From contig OX637398.1 in the NCBI GenBank assembly GCA_951799425.1, positions 17,928,270-17,992,269 of the forward strand: a stretch of DNA of 64,000 bases, read 5' to 3'. This document shows, piece by piece, positions 10,728 to 23,685 of this stretch. The DNA comes from Ilex aquifolium. Its lineage: Eukaryota > Streptophyta > Magnoliopsida > Aquifoliales > Aquifoliaceae. The first letter of the stretch is position 1, and every line of letters starts with the position of its first letter. The position numbers and the translations under genes are program-made. The notes under the pieces are model-generated. The model did no database searches. It was not told where the DNA came from and saw only the letters and a list, made by a program, of their open reading frames with translations.

Positions 10728-10988
10728 ACTTGGTATCAGAGCATAGGTTCGAATACCTAGGGACTGTGGGGTGTTGTTGAACACTATAGGGTTGTTACAC
10801 ATGGTTTTAAATTTTGGTGAACATTATGTTAAGTGTAAGAACTTGTTTGGTGTATGTTAAGACATGTTGTAGTTATTGCTTGTCAAGTGTGAGTTGTTGA
10901 CATGTACGTGCTCCTTGTTCTTTTAAATGCATATGTCTAATGTGAAAAGAGGTATTAATTTTTAAATGCCTATTGGACTTGTAGACAC
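10728..10988 (+). other. E1 leader between LTR and gag
   Basis: The 261 bp of AT-rich untranslated sequence between the primer-binding site and the gag ATG is nearly identical to 31058-31318 in E2. No open frame or clear structure is seen. Confidence 0.6.
10731..10742 (+). other. Primer-binding site of E1 (initiator tRNA-Met)
   Basis: TGGTATCAGAGC lies three bases after the LTR end and is complementary to the 3' end of plant initiator tRNA-Met. Confidence 0.9.
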
Positions 10989-12410
10989 ATGCCACCAAAG
11001 AGGACTCCTACTATACCTGTAGTACCTAGGCGCGGTAGGCCTAGAGCGACGGCACCACCGCGGCGTGGTAGGCCTCGAGCTGTTGCTCCTGCTCATAGCA
11101 CAGTTGAGGAGGACGTTCCTCATGCTCCTGCACCTGCCCCAGCAGAGGAGGTGGAGCAGAGCATTGGCGCCAGAGATATGGCGGCCATTTTACATGTGTG
11201 TTTTCGAGCCATGCAGGAGACTAGGACTGCAAGTGGCGAGACCAGGGATACCCACGTGATGAAGGTATTCCAGAGGATGAGACCCCCTACGTTTGCTGGA
11301 CAGCCCGACCCTCTAGTAGCCGAGGAGTGGTTAGAGCATATCACCAGGATCCTGGACTCACAGGCGATCATAGAGCCCCATTTGAGGATCAGGTGTGCCT
11401 CCTTCCAGTTTACCGAGCTGGCTAGTCAGTGGTGGAGAATAGCTACTCACCGGATAGACAGTTTCGGGGAGGGATGGGATGCATTTGTGGCCATGTTCAA
11501 TGACCACTATTTTCCTGAGACTGCACGGATTGGGTACATGGATGAGTTCATGGCTCTTCTACAACGGGACATGACGGTGACTCAGTATGAGTCTCGATTT
11601 ACTGCATTGGGGAGATTTGCCCCACATGTTATTCGGGAGGAACGACTGAGGGTCCTTTACTTTGTTAGGGGGTTGAAGACCTCCATCAGGGATAGACTGG
11701 CAGGCCACATTATGGAGACATACGATGAGGCAGTGATGAGGGCCACCAAGGTTGAGAGGGAGTTGGCCGACCTGAGAGGGATTAGAGAGTCCCGAACGCA
11801 GAGTGGGGTAGTTACAGCTCAGACTTCTACATCTGTCCCAGTTTACACTGGTAGGGGACCAGCGAAGAGGTATAGGACTAGTGCTTCTTTTGCACAGACA
11901 TCGCAGCAACCTACCTAGTCTTTACCTCCTCGACCTTCTATGCCTATTTCTTTCCAGGGGGGAGTACCTCAGAGGCCCCTTACTTGTTATCAGTGTGGAC
12001 AGCCTGGCCATAGAATGGCTGATTGCCCCCAGAGAGATCCCAGCCAGGGGCGCGGAGCTGGATCGAGCCAGGGGTCATTTCCACCACCGGTACAGGGTCA
12101 GGGGTGGAGAGCTCCACAGCTTTGCTACACTTGTCACCAGGCAGGCCATGTTAGGGCCAACTGTCCTCAGGGGCAGGCTTCACAGAGCTCGCAGAGGCCA
12201 CATTACTATCAGCATACTCAGGTGCCTCTGCCACAGCCACAGTTAGGCCATAGACCTCCGGCACCATATTTTCAGTCTGCACCCTCCGCACAGAGTGTTG
12301 GAGCTCCCGGACAGAGGGGAGGGGGTCAGCAGGGACAGAGAAGGGGAGGTAGGCAAGGCCAGACTACTCAGGGTCGTGTATATGCAGTGGCCACACCAGA
12401 GACATCTACT
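10989..12410 (+). pseudogene. E1 gag (capsid and two-knuckle nucleocapsid)
   Basis: The N-terminus has two RRGRPRA basic repeats and a Pro/Ala-rich stretch. The retrotransposon gag capsid domain follows from about 11260 to 11760 (PPTFAGQPDP, QWWRIA, LRVLYFVRGL). Two zinc knuckles come next, CYQC...GHRMADC at about 11985-12030 and CYTC...GHVRANC at about 12122-12165. A Gly/Gln-rich linker then leads into protease. TAG at 11916-11918 separates capsid from the knuckles. Expected role: packaging of element RNA into cytoplasmic particles. Compared with most gypsy gags, two consecutive knuckles rather than one are notable, and E0 and E2 share this. Confidence 0.9.
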
Positions 12411-14440
12411 TCTGGACCTTCAGTGGTTCGAGGTACATTCCTTGTGTTTAGTTCATGGGCTAGCGTACTGATAGACTCGGGTGCATCTCATTCATTCATA
12501 TCTACCATGCTTGCCATGACATTGGGACTGGATATAGATCGGTTAGATCCACCATTGCATGTTGACACCCCAGTTGGGGGTAGTGTGATATTGACGAGGA
12601 TCTGTAGAGATTGCTCGATAGAGATAGCCGATCGCATCCTTTATTTTGATTTCATTCTGCTTGACATGTCTGGTTTTGATATTATTTTGGGGATGGATTG
12701 GTTGTTTACTTTTCGGGCGAGTATAGATTGCTACAGGGGGAGAGTGACAGTGTGTACTCCTGGGGGAGATAGCTTTTATTTCACGGGAGATCGTGGGGAT
12801 TTCTTAGTTCCACCCTTGTATAACTCGAGGAGTTGGGGAGGTCATAGTTATATGTTGGCTAGTTTGGTAGCAGATGGGAGTGAGACTATAGAGAGTGTGT
12901 TACCAGCCGTCGTGGATGAGTTTCCGGATGTCTTCCCGGATGACTTGACTAGTCTACCGCCGAGACGAGAGATAGAGTTCACGATAGAGCTTATCCCAGA
13001 CACTATGCCTATTTCCATTCCACCTTACCGTATGGCTCCAGCTGAGTTGAGAGAGCTGAAGCAGCAGTTGACTGATTTGCTGGGTAAGGGTTTTATTCGT
13101 CCTAGTACTTCTCCGTGGGGTGCTTCGGCACTATTTGCGAAGAAGAAGGATGAAACATTGCGTTTGTGTGTGGACTATAGGAGGCTGAATCGAGTCACTA
13201 TCAAGAACAAGTACCCGTTGCCGAGGATAGATGACTTGTTTGATCAGCTTAGGGGTTCGAAGTATTTCTCAAAGATTGATCTTAGATCGGGGTATCATCA
13301 GTTGAAAGTACGGGAGGAGGATGTGGCGAAGACAGCTTTTCGCACTCGTTATGGCCATTATGAATTCGTGGTTATGCCATTCAGTGTGACGAATGCCCCG
13401 ACGGCATTCATGGACTTGATGCATCGCATTTTTAGTCCTTATTTAGATCAGTTTGTTGTGGTGTTTGTTGATGATATTTTGATTTATTCACCTTCTGAGG
13501 ATGAGCATGCCTTTCACCTACGGACTGTGTTATAGATTTTGAGGGAACACTGTTTATTTGCTAAGCTCTCGAAGTGTGAGTTTTGGCTTCAGAAGGTGCA
13601 GTTTCTAGGCCATGTTGTGTCAGGTAGTGGAGTATCTGTGGATCCTTCTAAGATTGACGTTGTTATGAGTTGGGAGAGGCCGAAGAGTGTATTTGAGATT
13701 CGGAGTTTCTTGGGATTGGCAGGGTACTACCGTCGGTTTGTAGAGGGGTTTTCTCGTCTTGCCGCGCCGATGACTCGTCTGACGCGCAAGGGCATTAGAT
13801 ATAAGTGGACAGATGACTGTGAGCATTCATTTCAGGAGCTAAAGAAGAGGCTGACTTCAGCACCTGTCCTGATTATACCTAAGGGAGGTATTGGCTATAC
13901 CGTCTATTGTGATGCTTCACGAGAGGGATTAGGATGTGTGTTGATGCAGGAGGGTAGAGTGGTAGCCTATGGTTCTCGTCAGTTGAAGAATCATGAGCAG
14001 AACTACCCCACACATGATTTGGAGTTAGCTGCCGTCATTTTTGCACTTAAGAGTTGGCGACACTACTTATATGGGGAGAGGTTCGAGGTGTTCTCGGATC
14101 ACAAGAGCCTCAAATACATCTTCACGCAGAAGGACTTGAACCTTCGGCAAAGGAGATGGATGGAGTATATGGAGGACTATGACTTTGACCTTCAGTACCA
14201 TCCTGGGAAGGCCAATGTCGTAGCAGATGCACTTAGTAGGAGACCGAGGAGCACTGTAGCTAGCATTGCTATTAGGGAGTGGGAGATGATGGGAGACATT
14301 GGTGAGTTTGACTTAGACCTTGCCGAGTCTGAGGGACACGCCACACTATTCAGTGTTTGTGCACAACCTACACTGTTGAGCAGGGTTATTGAGACATAGT
14401 TACAGGACACAGAGGCACTGCAGATTCGAGCACGAGTTGC
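12411..14440 (+). pseudogene. E1 protease, reverse transcriptase and RNase H
   Basis: Protease: a DSGASHSF active-site motif at about 12474 and a closing ILGMDWL. Reverse transcriptase: from about 12990, with [18 protein letters not shown], a degenerate MPFSVTNAP (Gly in E2) and the catalytic FVDDIL at about 13467. RNase H: from about 13890, with [26 protein letters not shown] and [17 protein letters not shown] codons at 13533-13535 (just after the RT catalytic motif) and 14397-14399 (after RNase H) split it into pieces. These enzymes would make double-stranded DNA from element RNA. Neighbours on either side are gag and integrase in the same ancestral frame. Confidence 0.92.
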
Positions 14441-15834
14441 AAGTGCCGAGGGCTTTGAGGGATGGACAGTTCATTCTGACCTTAGCCTGAGGTATATGGG
14501 TAGAGTCTTTGTTCCAGAGTCTCTTAGGGCTGATGTCCTTAGAGATTTCCATCATTCACGCCTTGCAGTACATCCAGGGGGCACTAAGATGTACCATGAT
14601 TTACGTCGCCAGTATTGGTGGACGGGGATGAAGGGGGATGTGGTGCAGTTTGTATCGAGATGTCTCACATGTCAGCAGGTTAAGGCTGAGCACCAGAGAC
14701 CTGGGGTTTGTTACAACCATTGCCAGTGGCCGAATGGAAGTGGGAGTTTGTTACCATGGATTTTGTGATGGGTCTTCCAAAGTCACCTAGAGGTCATGAT
14801 GCAGTTTGGGTTGTTGTTGATAGGTTAACGAAGTCCGCACATTTCTTACCGATTAGAGTGACTGATTCAGTGGATGTTCTCAGTAGGCTGTATATCAGAG
14901 AGATAGTACGACTACATGGGATTCCTATTTCCATTGTTTCAGACAGAGACCCATGTTTCACTGCACGATTTTGGCAGAGTCTTCAGACCGCCTTGGGGAC
15001 TCAGCTACTGTTTAGTACTGTTTTCCACCCTCAGACTGACGGTCAGTCAGAGCGTACTATTCAGATACTTGAGGACATGCTTAGAGCATGTGTTATGGAC
15101 TTCAGGGGTAGCTGGGCAGATCACCTTGCTTTAGTAGAGTTTGCCTACAACAACAGCTATCAGTCTAGTATTGAGATGGCACCTTTTGAGGCGTTGTATG
15201 GTAGACCGTGTCGTTCATCAGTATGTTGGACTGAGGTAGGGGAGACAGCTGCTTTAGGGCCTGACATAGTCCGTGAGACCACGGACAAGATACAGGTGAT
15301 TAGACAGCGTCTGTTGACGGCACAGAGCCGCCAGAAGAGTTATGCAGACAGGAGGCGACGACCTTTATCATTTGATGTTGGGGGACATGTGTTCCTCAAG
15401 GTAGCCCCACGGCGGGGATTGAGGAGATTCGGGCGTAGCGGGAAATTATCGCCGCGATTTATAGGACCATTTGAGATCCTTGCGAAGGTTGGTGAGGTGG
15501 CTTATAAGCTAGCATTACCGCCACAGCTATCAGGGGTTCATGATGTCTTCCATGTGTCGATGTTGAGGAAGTACGAGCCTGACCCTTCACATGTGTTAAA
15601 TTGGGCAGATCTTCAGGTGGAGGGCGATGTTTCTTATGATGAGAGGCCAGTGGAGGTATTGGACTCGAGGGACCAGGTTTTGCGGGGCAAGACCATCCCT
15701 TTGGTCAAGGTTCTTTGGAACCATCATGGGGTCGAGGAGGCTACTTGGGAGCGTGAGGCTGAAGTCCGCGCTAGGTACCCAGAGTTGTTCATTCATAGAG
15801 GTACATTCCTAAATTTCGGGACAAAATTTTTTTT
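14441..15834 (+). pseudogene. E1 integrase with C-terminal chromodomain (frameshifted)
   Basis: The HHCC zinc domain lies at about 14540-14690 ([10 protein letters not shown] and CLTCQQ). The catalytic core from about 14750 shows the D, D, E residues as MDF, VSDRDP and QSERTIQ. The GPF/Y module FIGPFEIL follows at about 15460. The C-terminal chromodomain runs from about 15645 to 15790 ([30 protein letters not shown]), which in chromoviruses directs insertion into particular chromatin. A one-base deletion at about 14702-14706 puts the zinc domain and the core in different frames. The substitution of Cys for Arg in the SDRDP(R/C)F segment at about 14954 is a further likely defect. Confidence 0.92.
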
Positions 15835-15847
15835 AAGGGGGGAAGGA
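15835..15847 (+). other. Polypurine tract of E1
   Basis: AAGGGGGGAAGGA lies directly before the 3' LTR start. It is identical to E2 at 36165-36177. Confidence 0.85.
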
Positions 15848-18012
15848 TGTAGAGATCTGAAAACTGAAGATAAAATTTTCAGTTTTGCCAGTAGGGCACT
15901 ATTCATGCATCATTTGCCGTAGGGCACTATATATGCATCATTTATGCGTAAGTCATGTTTAGGAGCATAATTTGAGTATGTCATAGAAGAGAAACATGCT
16001 TAGAATATTAAAATACACCTACTGTGTGAATTTGAGCCTAAACAAAAATAGTTTCAAAATTTGGACAAAAAGGGTATTTCGGGTGGCCTAGGTGGGACCG
16101 GCCAAACTCGGTCACTATCAAAAATATATTTTTTTTAAATTTTCAGTTAAAATAATTTTAAGAACTTTGGCTAAAATAAAATGTCGAATTGAGGGGTTTC
16201 GGGACGAGTTGTAGTGTAACGGGGTCCCGGATTCATCAAGGGCAAAAGGGTCATTTTGCCCCTTTGCCCTCCACTACAAATACAGACCTTTTAGTGTAAA
16301 AATATCAGTATTTGGCATGAAGATAGAGCTGTACACGTTTTTTGGAGAAAAAGAGAAGAAAAACCCTAAGTTCTTCAAGCTTCAAGCTATCAAAACTCAA
16401 TCTTAGGTCAAGATTCTTGCAAGACTTCCTTCTAAGAAGTTGTTCCTCTCAACAAGAGCTAGATTCTCACCGATCGGTTCGTCTATAAAGCGAACACAAC
16501 TCTCTTGGTTTGAGAAAAACCATTCTAGGTATGATGTTTTACTAAGTTGGGAATAGATTTAAGTTTTCTTGCCTTTCCATGTGTAGATTGGATGACTTAG
16601 GTGTTTACTTGATGTTAGAAAATCATTTAGTTGGTAGTTGCTTTGAAAACTTAGAGTTAATGGCTTAAGTACTTTTGTGTTCTTTGAATTTCTTGACAAT
16701 TTGTTGCTATGATTAAGGTGTATATTGCTTATGTGTTAAATTATCATATTCTACCTTATGTTTATGTAGAGAAACTCTTGTGGTTTGAGAGTTATGATTT
16801 ATTCAATGAATTGGTAATTTGTGTATTTGTAATTCTTTGAGAAATTGTGAAAGTAATGAACATGAAATATAATCACAGGTTTAATTCATTGAATTGTACT
16901 TCACATTCATGTAGATAAAGTGTTATGAATTTAAAGTTATGATTTACTTTATAAAGGGGGCATATTTTAAGTTATACGCCAAGTGTTTGATGAAATGTTT
17001 CATAGAATTTACAGTGAGAAAAAAATCATAGCATCTTGGCATACATGAGTCCTTGGAACATAGTGTGGGTTGAACACTTGGTGCTATGCATTATGAGGGT
17101 GTAGATCCTGTGGTGAAAAACTCAAAATCTGGCCAATGACAGTACTCGCGGGCTGACGGGGGCGGACCGTGAAGCGAGACATGGGTGGCATAGAGTTGCA
17201 TGGGTGTGTCATACATATTGACATTGCATTGTATTGAGGGATTACGGGGTTGTAGCATTTAAAATGTACACTTGCACATGCCACGCCTTAAATTTGTTCC
17301 TAGTATTAGTATTTTGTCATACTAGCGGTTGAGCTGACCCATTCGTGGGATATCATATTACAGATGAGGCTCCCGGTACTTGAGACTTGAGTAAGTCTTA
17401 AAGGAAGGAGAGAAAAGGGGCTTGAATGGATATTTGGCCCTTGGGGCATGTTTTGTATGTATGGGCATAAGCCCAAATGATTTGTATTTTCAATTTGGAA
17501 AAGTAATAGATTATAGACCTTGGGTCATTTTAAAGTGTAAGGGTGTAAACCCAATTGATATGTTGGATGTCTTTATTTAATGAGTATCATATGTGTATAT
17601 TGGGGCAATTAGATGTGTATGTTGAGAACAAGGGATGTATGTTTAATTTACATGGATTGTGGCCACCGAGTGAGGGTGGGTTGTGATATATTTATGCATA
17701 TGAAAATTGTGAATATTAGGTGGTAAAAAGGCTTGGAAAATAAAGGAGGTTATGGCGAAATTTTATGAAAGAAATTAAAAGACTTGTTAAGTGTGTAAAA
17801 CACCTTTTAAATAGGTAGGAGTGATGCCAAAAAGGGGGGGTTTAGAAACCTTGAAGGAATAGGCTAACAATGGAATAAAAATGGCTTGAAAAACTTTGGG
17901 AAAATGTGGGAAATGAATGAGAAATCAATTTATCCAACCTAATGACCTTTCATTTACTTTTCTTCTTCTTTTTCACTCACTCCCCGGGTTTGTGGAAATT
18001 CGGGGCGTGACA
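15848..18012 (+). repeat. E1 3' LTR (2,165 bp)
   Basis: It starts TGTAGAGATCTG and ends GGGGCGTGACA and is followed by the ATACG duplication. It differs from the 5' LTR at roughly 30-35 positions. The promoter motif reads TACAAATA instead of TATAAATA. Confidence 0.95.
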
Positions 18013-18700
18013 ATACGTGTTGATACATCACAGAAATGATGCATGTTACTTCAGTGTATCGATTTTGCTTCGTTCGTGCGATATATGACACAATATAACC
18101 GATAAAGGACGATGCGTACGAGTTATCCCATACAAGGCAAAACAGATTATTGTTACTTTAATTTTTTTAAATTTTAAACAGAAAACAACACCATTTCACA
18201 TAGAAATAATTTTTGTAAATACTAGGCAATGAAGTGACGTCGTTTCAGTATCTACGGCTTTTAAAAATTTAGAGGCGTTCTTTTTTTATTTGTTCCATCG
18301 CAAGGGAAAATAGTTTGATTATTAAAAGTATCATTTTCAAGCTCTTTTAGATGTTAAAATTAAAACTCTTTAAATTTTGATATTGATAAATTATGTTAGA
18401 AACCTGGGGTATGTTTGGATTGTATCTCCAAATCCGATTTTTTGGTTTCGAGTGTTAAAAAATAAGAAAAGATGTTTGAATTGCGTAAGAAATATCTCTG
18501 TTGTCGAAAAATTCCAAAAAGTAAAAAATTTGAAAATACCTTTAACATGTTTTTGGCTTTTTGCATAACAACGAAAATACGTGGACTCCATTATTGTTCA
18601 TTTAGAGTGCCCACGTAAAAGGCAAGAAAACATTTATCTCTCCTCCTTTGAATGGCTACCAGTCATCTCTTCTCATTTCAACATCTACCAGTCTTTCTTA

Positions 18701-19111
18701 GAGCATCTCCAATAAAGTTTTATATAAGTTTTATATTTTAACTATTCAAAAGTATAACTTTTTATATTACTTACTCACTTTTTCAATATACACCCCAACA
18801 AGTTTTTTTTTTAACTAACTTCTTTTAGATATTATTTCACATATTTTGTATCTTTGTTGGGACTGTTGAGGGAGAGAAAGAATGGAAGGAAAGACATAAA
18901 GTGGAAAAGAGAGGTGGGAAAGGACATGAGGAGAGGGCAAAAATTATAAAATATTTATCCAAGTTACTATAGTAATGCTCTATATTTAGAGTATCACCTA
19001 GCAAAATGATATTTTACAGCATCTGAACATATTCTGTTAGAGCATAATTTTTTCTTTGTTTAACTAAATTTTAACTATTTATGAATTTTATATGTTCTAC
19101 TGGAGATGCTC
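18701..19111 (+). mobile_element. MITE, PIF/Harbinger-like, copy in U2
   Basis: The same element as at 6774-7179, with GAGCATCTCC...GGAGATGCTC ends and TTA on both sides. A short internal duplication of TTTTATATAAG near the left end makes it slightly longer. Confidence 0.8.
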
Positions 19112-19238
19112 TTACAAACTCCGAACAACGGCTCTTGGTTTTTTATTTGACTCGTAACCATACACATGATTTGTTGGCTTGAAATTTTTGTGGGCTTTTC
19201 TTTTAGGGGTCTAGATTTGTTCTAGAACGCAAAAAATC

Positions 19239-19573
19239 GTAGATATGTGCTTGAAATCAGTAGATCTATGTTTGAAATCATCAAATCAGTGTTAGAAATC
19301 ATCAGATCTGGGTTTGGTATTTGTAGATCTGTGTTTGAAATCATCAAATCAACAGATATGTGTTTGGTATTAGTAGATATGTGTTTGAAATCATCAAATC
19401 AGTGTTGGAAATCATGAGATCTATGTTTTGTATTAGTAGATCTGTGTTTGAAATCATCAAATCAGCGTTAGAAACCATCATATATGTGTTTTGTATTCGT
19501 AGATCAGTGTTTGAAATCATCAAATCATTGTCATCAGCTCGGCGTTTGAAGTTATTAGATCAATGTTTGAGGT
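19239..19573 (+). repeat. 21-bp minisatellite, U2 copy
   Basis: An array of GATCTGTGTTTGAAATCATCA-like words, with the three-word 63-bp pattern visible. It yields an open frame at 19360-19578 that is best read as a by-product of the period. Confidence 0.75.
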
Positions 19574-21219
19574 GGTGAAATCCGAGAAAATTAAAACTTA
19601 ATTAAAAAGGGTAAAACTGTAATTAGTTGTTACGGTACGAGTTGATAACCCAAATTTTACTACAACTTGAATGACGAAACAGACCTAACCGTCAGATTCG
19701 TATCGTGAAATCTAGTTACCTAGACAATTTTCATTGAATTTCGGGACAGTCTGATTTTTTACGTTTTACGATGCGATGGGTGTCGCGTGACTAAAATTAT
19801 CGTGATCAAATTTTATTCACATTACTCAAAAAAATAATTTAAAATTAGTTTAATAAAAATATACTAAACTTAATGCGGGGCGAGATTTAATTGATTTGGA
19901 ATAAAATTTGACCAGTTAAAGTGGGACATGTGGTGCAACAAGGGCCAAACAAATTAAAAAATATAAAAAGGGGAAAGTTTTGGGTTTTCTCCCATTTTTC
20001 TTCCCACATGCCATCCGATAAGGAGAGATGGAGAAGAGAGAAAGAAAAGAGAAAACCTCCTTTCCCTCTTCCGTTTTAGATCCGCAGAGATTCAATTGTC
20101 GGATCGTTTATCACCTGTTTACCGATTTAAATAAAATTAATATAATAATAAATTAATAATTATTTTAAAGAAATTAGCCATTTTTTTTAGTGACACCACA
20201 AAAAAATTTCTATAAATTGTTTTTAGCGACAGCCACATAATTTGTTTTTTAATTTAGAGACAACCAGAGAACTTATAATAATAAATTATTTTGGATTGTA
20301 ATTTGTACTTTGTAATATGGCATGTTATCTTTAAATATCACATTTTTTTTGTTTGTTTGTTAGTTTTTTAAAGTTATATAGCATTTTTAAACAAACAGGT
20401 GAATGTGTCTAATAGGTGGTTTGTCGTGTTTACTCGAACCTACCCAACACAAATCATTTAAAACTAAATGGGTTAAATGAGCCGGGTCGTTTTGACATCC
20501 CTACGTATAATATGTGGTATGTATCATTGATACGTGTTGATACATCACAGAAATGATGTTTGTTACTTTAGTGCATCGGTTTTGCTTCGTTTGTGCGATA
20601 TATGACACAATATAACCGTTACAAGACGATACGTACGAGTCATCCGATACAAGGCGAAACTGATTATTGTTATTTTTATTTTTTTGCATTTTAAACAGAA
20701 AACAACACCATTTCACACAGAAAAATAATTTTTGAAAATACTAGGCAATGAAGTGACATCGTTTCACTATCTACGGCTTTTAAAAATTTAGAAGCGTTCT
20801 TTTTTTATTTGTTCCATCGCAAGGGAAAATAGTTTGATTATTAAAAGTATCATTGTCAAGCTCTTTTAGAAGTGAAAATTTAAACTCTTTAAATTTTGAT
20901 ATTGATAAATTATGTTAGAAACCTGGGGTATGTTTGGATTGTATCTCCAAATCCGATTTTTTGGTTTCGAGTATTAAAAAATAAGAAAACATGTTTGAAT
21001 TGCGTAAGAAATATCTCTGTTGTCTAAAAATTGCAAAAAGTAAAAAATTTAAAAACACCTTTAACATGTTTTTGGCTTTTTGCATAACAACGAAAATACA
21101 TGGGCTCCATTATTGTTCATTTAGAGTGCCCATGTAAAACGCAAGAAAACATTTATCTCTCCTCCTTTGAATGGCTACCAGTCATCTCTCCTCATTTCAA
21201 CATCTACCAGTCTTTCTTA

Positions 21220-21620
21220 GAGCATCTCCAATATAGTTTTATATTTTAACTATTCAAAAGTATAACTTTTTATAGTACTTACTCACTTTTTCAATATACA
21301 CCCCAACAAGTTTTTTTTTTTAACTAACTTCTTTTAGTTATTATTTCACATATTTTCTATCTTTGTTGGGACTGTTGAGTGAGAGAAAGAATGGAAGGAA
21401 AGATAGAAAGTGGACAAGAGAGGTGGGAAAAGATATGAGGAGAGAGCAAAAATTATAAAATATTTAACCAAGTTACTATAGTAATGCTCTATATTTGGAG
21501 TATCACCTAACAAAATGATATTTTACAGCATCTGAACATATTCTGTTAGAGCATAATTTTTTCTTTGGTTAACTAAATTTTAACTATTTATGAATTTTAT
21601 ATGTTCTATTGGAGATGCTC
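21220..21620 (+). mobile_element. MITE, PIF/Harbinger-like, copy in U3
   Basis: GAGCATCTCC...GGAGATGCTC ends with TTA on both sides, about 401 bp, with no coding capacity. Confidence 0.8.
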
Positions 21621-21749
21621 TTACAAGCTCTGAACATCGGCTCTCGGCTTTTTATTTGACTCGTAACCATACACATGATTTGTTGGCTTGAAATTTTTGT
21701 GGGCTTTTCTTTAAGGGGTCTAGATTTGTTCTAGAATGCAAAAAAACGT

Positions 21750-22046
21750 AGATATGTGCTTGAAATCAGTAGATCTATGTTTGAAATCATCAAATCAGTG
21801 TTAGAAATCATGTGATCTGGGTTTGGTATTTGTAGATCTGTGTTTGAAATCATCAAATCAATAGATATGTGTTTGGAATTAGTAGATATGTGTTTGAAAT
21901 CATCAAACCAGTGTTGGAAATCATCAAATCTATGTTTTGTATTAGTAGATCTTTGTTTGAAATCATCAAATCAGTGTTAGAAACCATCTTATCTGTGTTT
22001 TGTATTAGTAGATCTGTGTTTGAAATTATTAGATCAATGTTTGAAT
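21750..22046 (+). repeat. 21-bp minisatellite, U3 copy
   Basis: An array of GATCTGTGTTTGAAATCATCA-like words. The variant order matches the U1 array (for example ATCATGTGATCTGGG and CATCAAACC). Confidence 0.75.
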
Positions 22047-23685
22047 TGTGAAATCCGAGAAAATTAAAACTTAATTAAAAAAGGTAAAACAGTAATTAGT
22101 TATTACGGTACGAGTTGATAACCCAAATTTTACTACAACTTGAATGACGAAACAGACCTCACCGTCAGATTCGTATCGTGAAATCTAGTTACCTAGACAA
22201 TTTTCATTGAATTTCGAGACAGTTCGATTTTTTAAGTTTTACGATGCGATGGGTGTCGCGTGACTAAAATTATCGTGATCAAATTTTATTCACATGACTC
22301 AAAAAAATAATCTAAAATTAGTTCAATAAAAATATACTAAAGTTCATGTGGGGTGAGATTTAATTGATTCGGAATAAAATTTGACCAGTTAAAGTGGGAC
22401 ATGTGGCGCAACAAGGGCCAAACAAATTGCAAAATATAAAACGGGGAAAGTTTTGGGTTTTCTCCAATTTTTCTTCGCACATGCCATCCGATAAGGAGAG
22501 ATGGAGAAGAGAGAAATGAAAGACAAAACCTCCTTTCCCTCTTCCATTTTAGATCCGCAGAGATTCAATCGTCGGATCGTTTACCACCTGTTTACCAATT
22601 TAAATAAAATTAATGTAATAATAAATTAATAATTATTTTAAAGAAATTCGCCATTTTCTTTTAGTGACAGCCAGAAAAAAATATCTATCAATTATTTTTA
22701 GTGACAGCCACATAATATGTTTTTTAATTTAGTGACAACCACATAAATTATAATAATAAATTATTTTGGAATGTAGTTTGTACTTTGTAATATGGCGTGT
22801 TATCTTTAAATATCACATTTTTTTTGTTAGTTTGTTAGTTTTATAAAGTTATATAGCATTTTTAAACGAACAGGTGAATGGGTCTATAGGAGGTTTGTCG
22901 TGTGTACACGAACCTACCCAACACAAATCATTTAAAACTAAACGGAGCCGTGTTGTTTTGACATCCCTACGTATAATATGTGATATGTATCATTGATACG
23001 TGTTGATACATCACATAAATGATGCATGTTACTTCAGTGTATCGGTTTTGCTTCGTTCGTGCGATATATGACACAATATAACCGATACAAGACGACACGT
23101 ACGAGTCATCCGATACAAGGCAAAACAGATTATTGTTACTTTTATTTTTTTTTGAATTTTAAACAGAAAACAACACCATTTCACATAGAAATAATTTTTG
23201 TAAATACCAGGCAATGAAGTGACGTCGTTTCAGTATCTACGACTTTTAAAAATTTAGAAGCGTTCTTTTTTTATTTGTTCCATCAATAGGGAAAATAGTT
23301 TGATTATTAAAAGTATCATTTTCAAGATCTTTTAGATGTTAAAATTAAAACTCTTTAAATTTTGATGTTGATAAATTATGTTAGAAACCTGGGGTATGTT
23401 TGGATTGTATCCCCTAATCCAATTTTTTGGTTTCGAGTGTTAAAAAATAAGAAAACATGTTTGAATTGCGTAAGAAATATCTCTGTTGTCGAAAAATTCC
23501 AAAAAGTAAAAAATTTAAAAACACCTTTAACATGTTTTTGGCTTTTTGCATAACAACGAAAATACGTGGACTCCATTATTGTTCATTTAGAGTGCCCATG
23601 TAAAAGGCAAGAAAACATTTATCTCTCCTCCTTTGAATGGCTACTAGTCATCTCTTCTCATTTCAACATCTACCAGTCTTTCTTA

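Larger units (their letters stand above)
10989..15834 (+). pseudogene. E1 gag-pol polyprotein, one frame broken by three TAGs and frameshifts
   Basis: The frame begins at ATGCCACCAAAG and matches E2 codon by codon at about 97% by eye. Premature TAG codons at 11916-11918, 13533-13535 and 14397-14399 each replace a CAG glutamine of E2. One G is lost from a run of five at about 14702-14706 and shifts the frame before integrase. A one-base insertion in the T-run near 15826-15834 removes the normal stop, so the last frame reads on into the LTR to 15922. The RT also carries Ser for Gly in the MPFGVTNAP motif. When intact, gag and pol are one continuous frame without a frameshift or a separating stop, as in E2. 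No functional product is expected. Confidence 0.93.
8562..18012 (+). mobile_element. E1: complete Ty3/gypsy chromovirus (Tekay/Del-like), coding region broken
   Basis: The element is bounded by two 2.17 kb LTRs with TG...CA ends and flanked by the 5 bp duplication ATACG (8557-8561 and 18013-18017). It has a primer-binding site, a gag-pol region and a polypurine tract in canonical order. It is inserted exactly where U1 would join U2. By eye the two LTRs differ at roughly 30-35 positions (about 1.5%), so it is older than E2. Coding capacity is lost through three CAG-to-TAG changes and two one-base frameshifts. The Tekay/Del assignment rests on the C-terminal chromodomain, the LTR length and the initiator-Met primer site. 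Confidence 0.95.
18013..20528 (+). repeat. Tandem unit U2
   Basis: A complete 2,516 bp unit. Its MITE is at 18701-19111, minisatellite at about 19239-19573 and fossil LTR from about 19574. It is of the B type in both halves (GTGACGTCGTTTCAGTATC, CAAACTCCGAACAACGGC, AGTGACACCACAAAAAAAT) and is most like U5. Confidence 0.85.
20529..22994 (+). repeat. Tandem unit U3
   Basis: A complete 2,466 bp unit. Its MITE is at 21220-21620, minisatellite at about 21750-22046 and fossil LTR from about 22046. It is of the A type in both halves and is closest to U1. Its first 200 bp share GTGCATCGG and CACACAG variants with U6. Confidence 0.85.

Noticed and set aside
11559-11909. Antisense frames opposite gag and pol (also 11120-11371, 13620-13826, 31889-32239, 34522-34740)
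   Set aside because: They are shadows of the coding strand and disappear or shift with its frameshifts.
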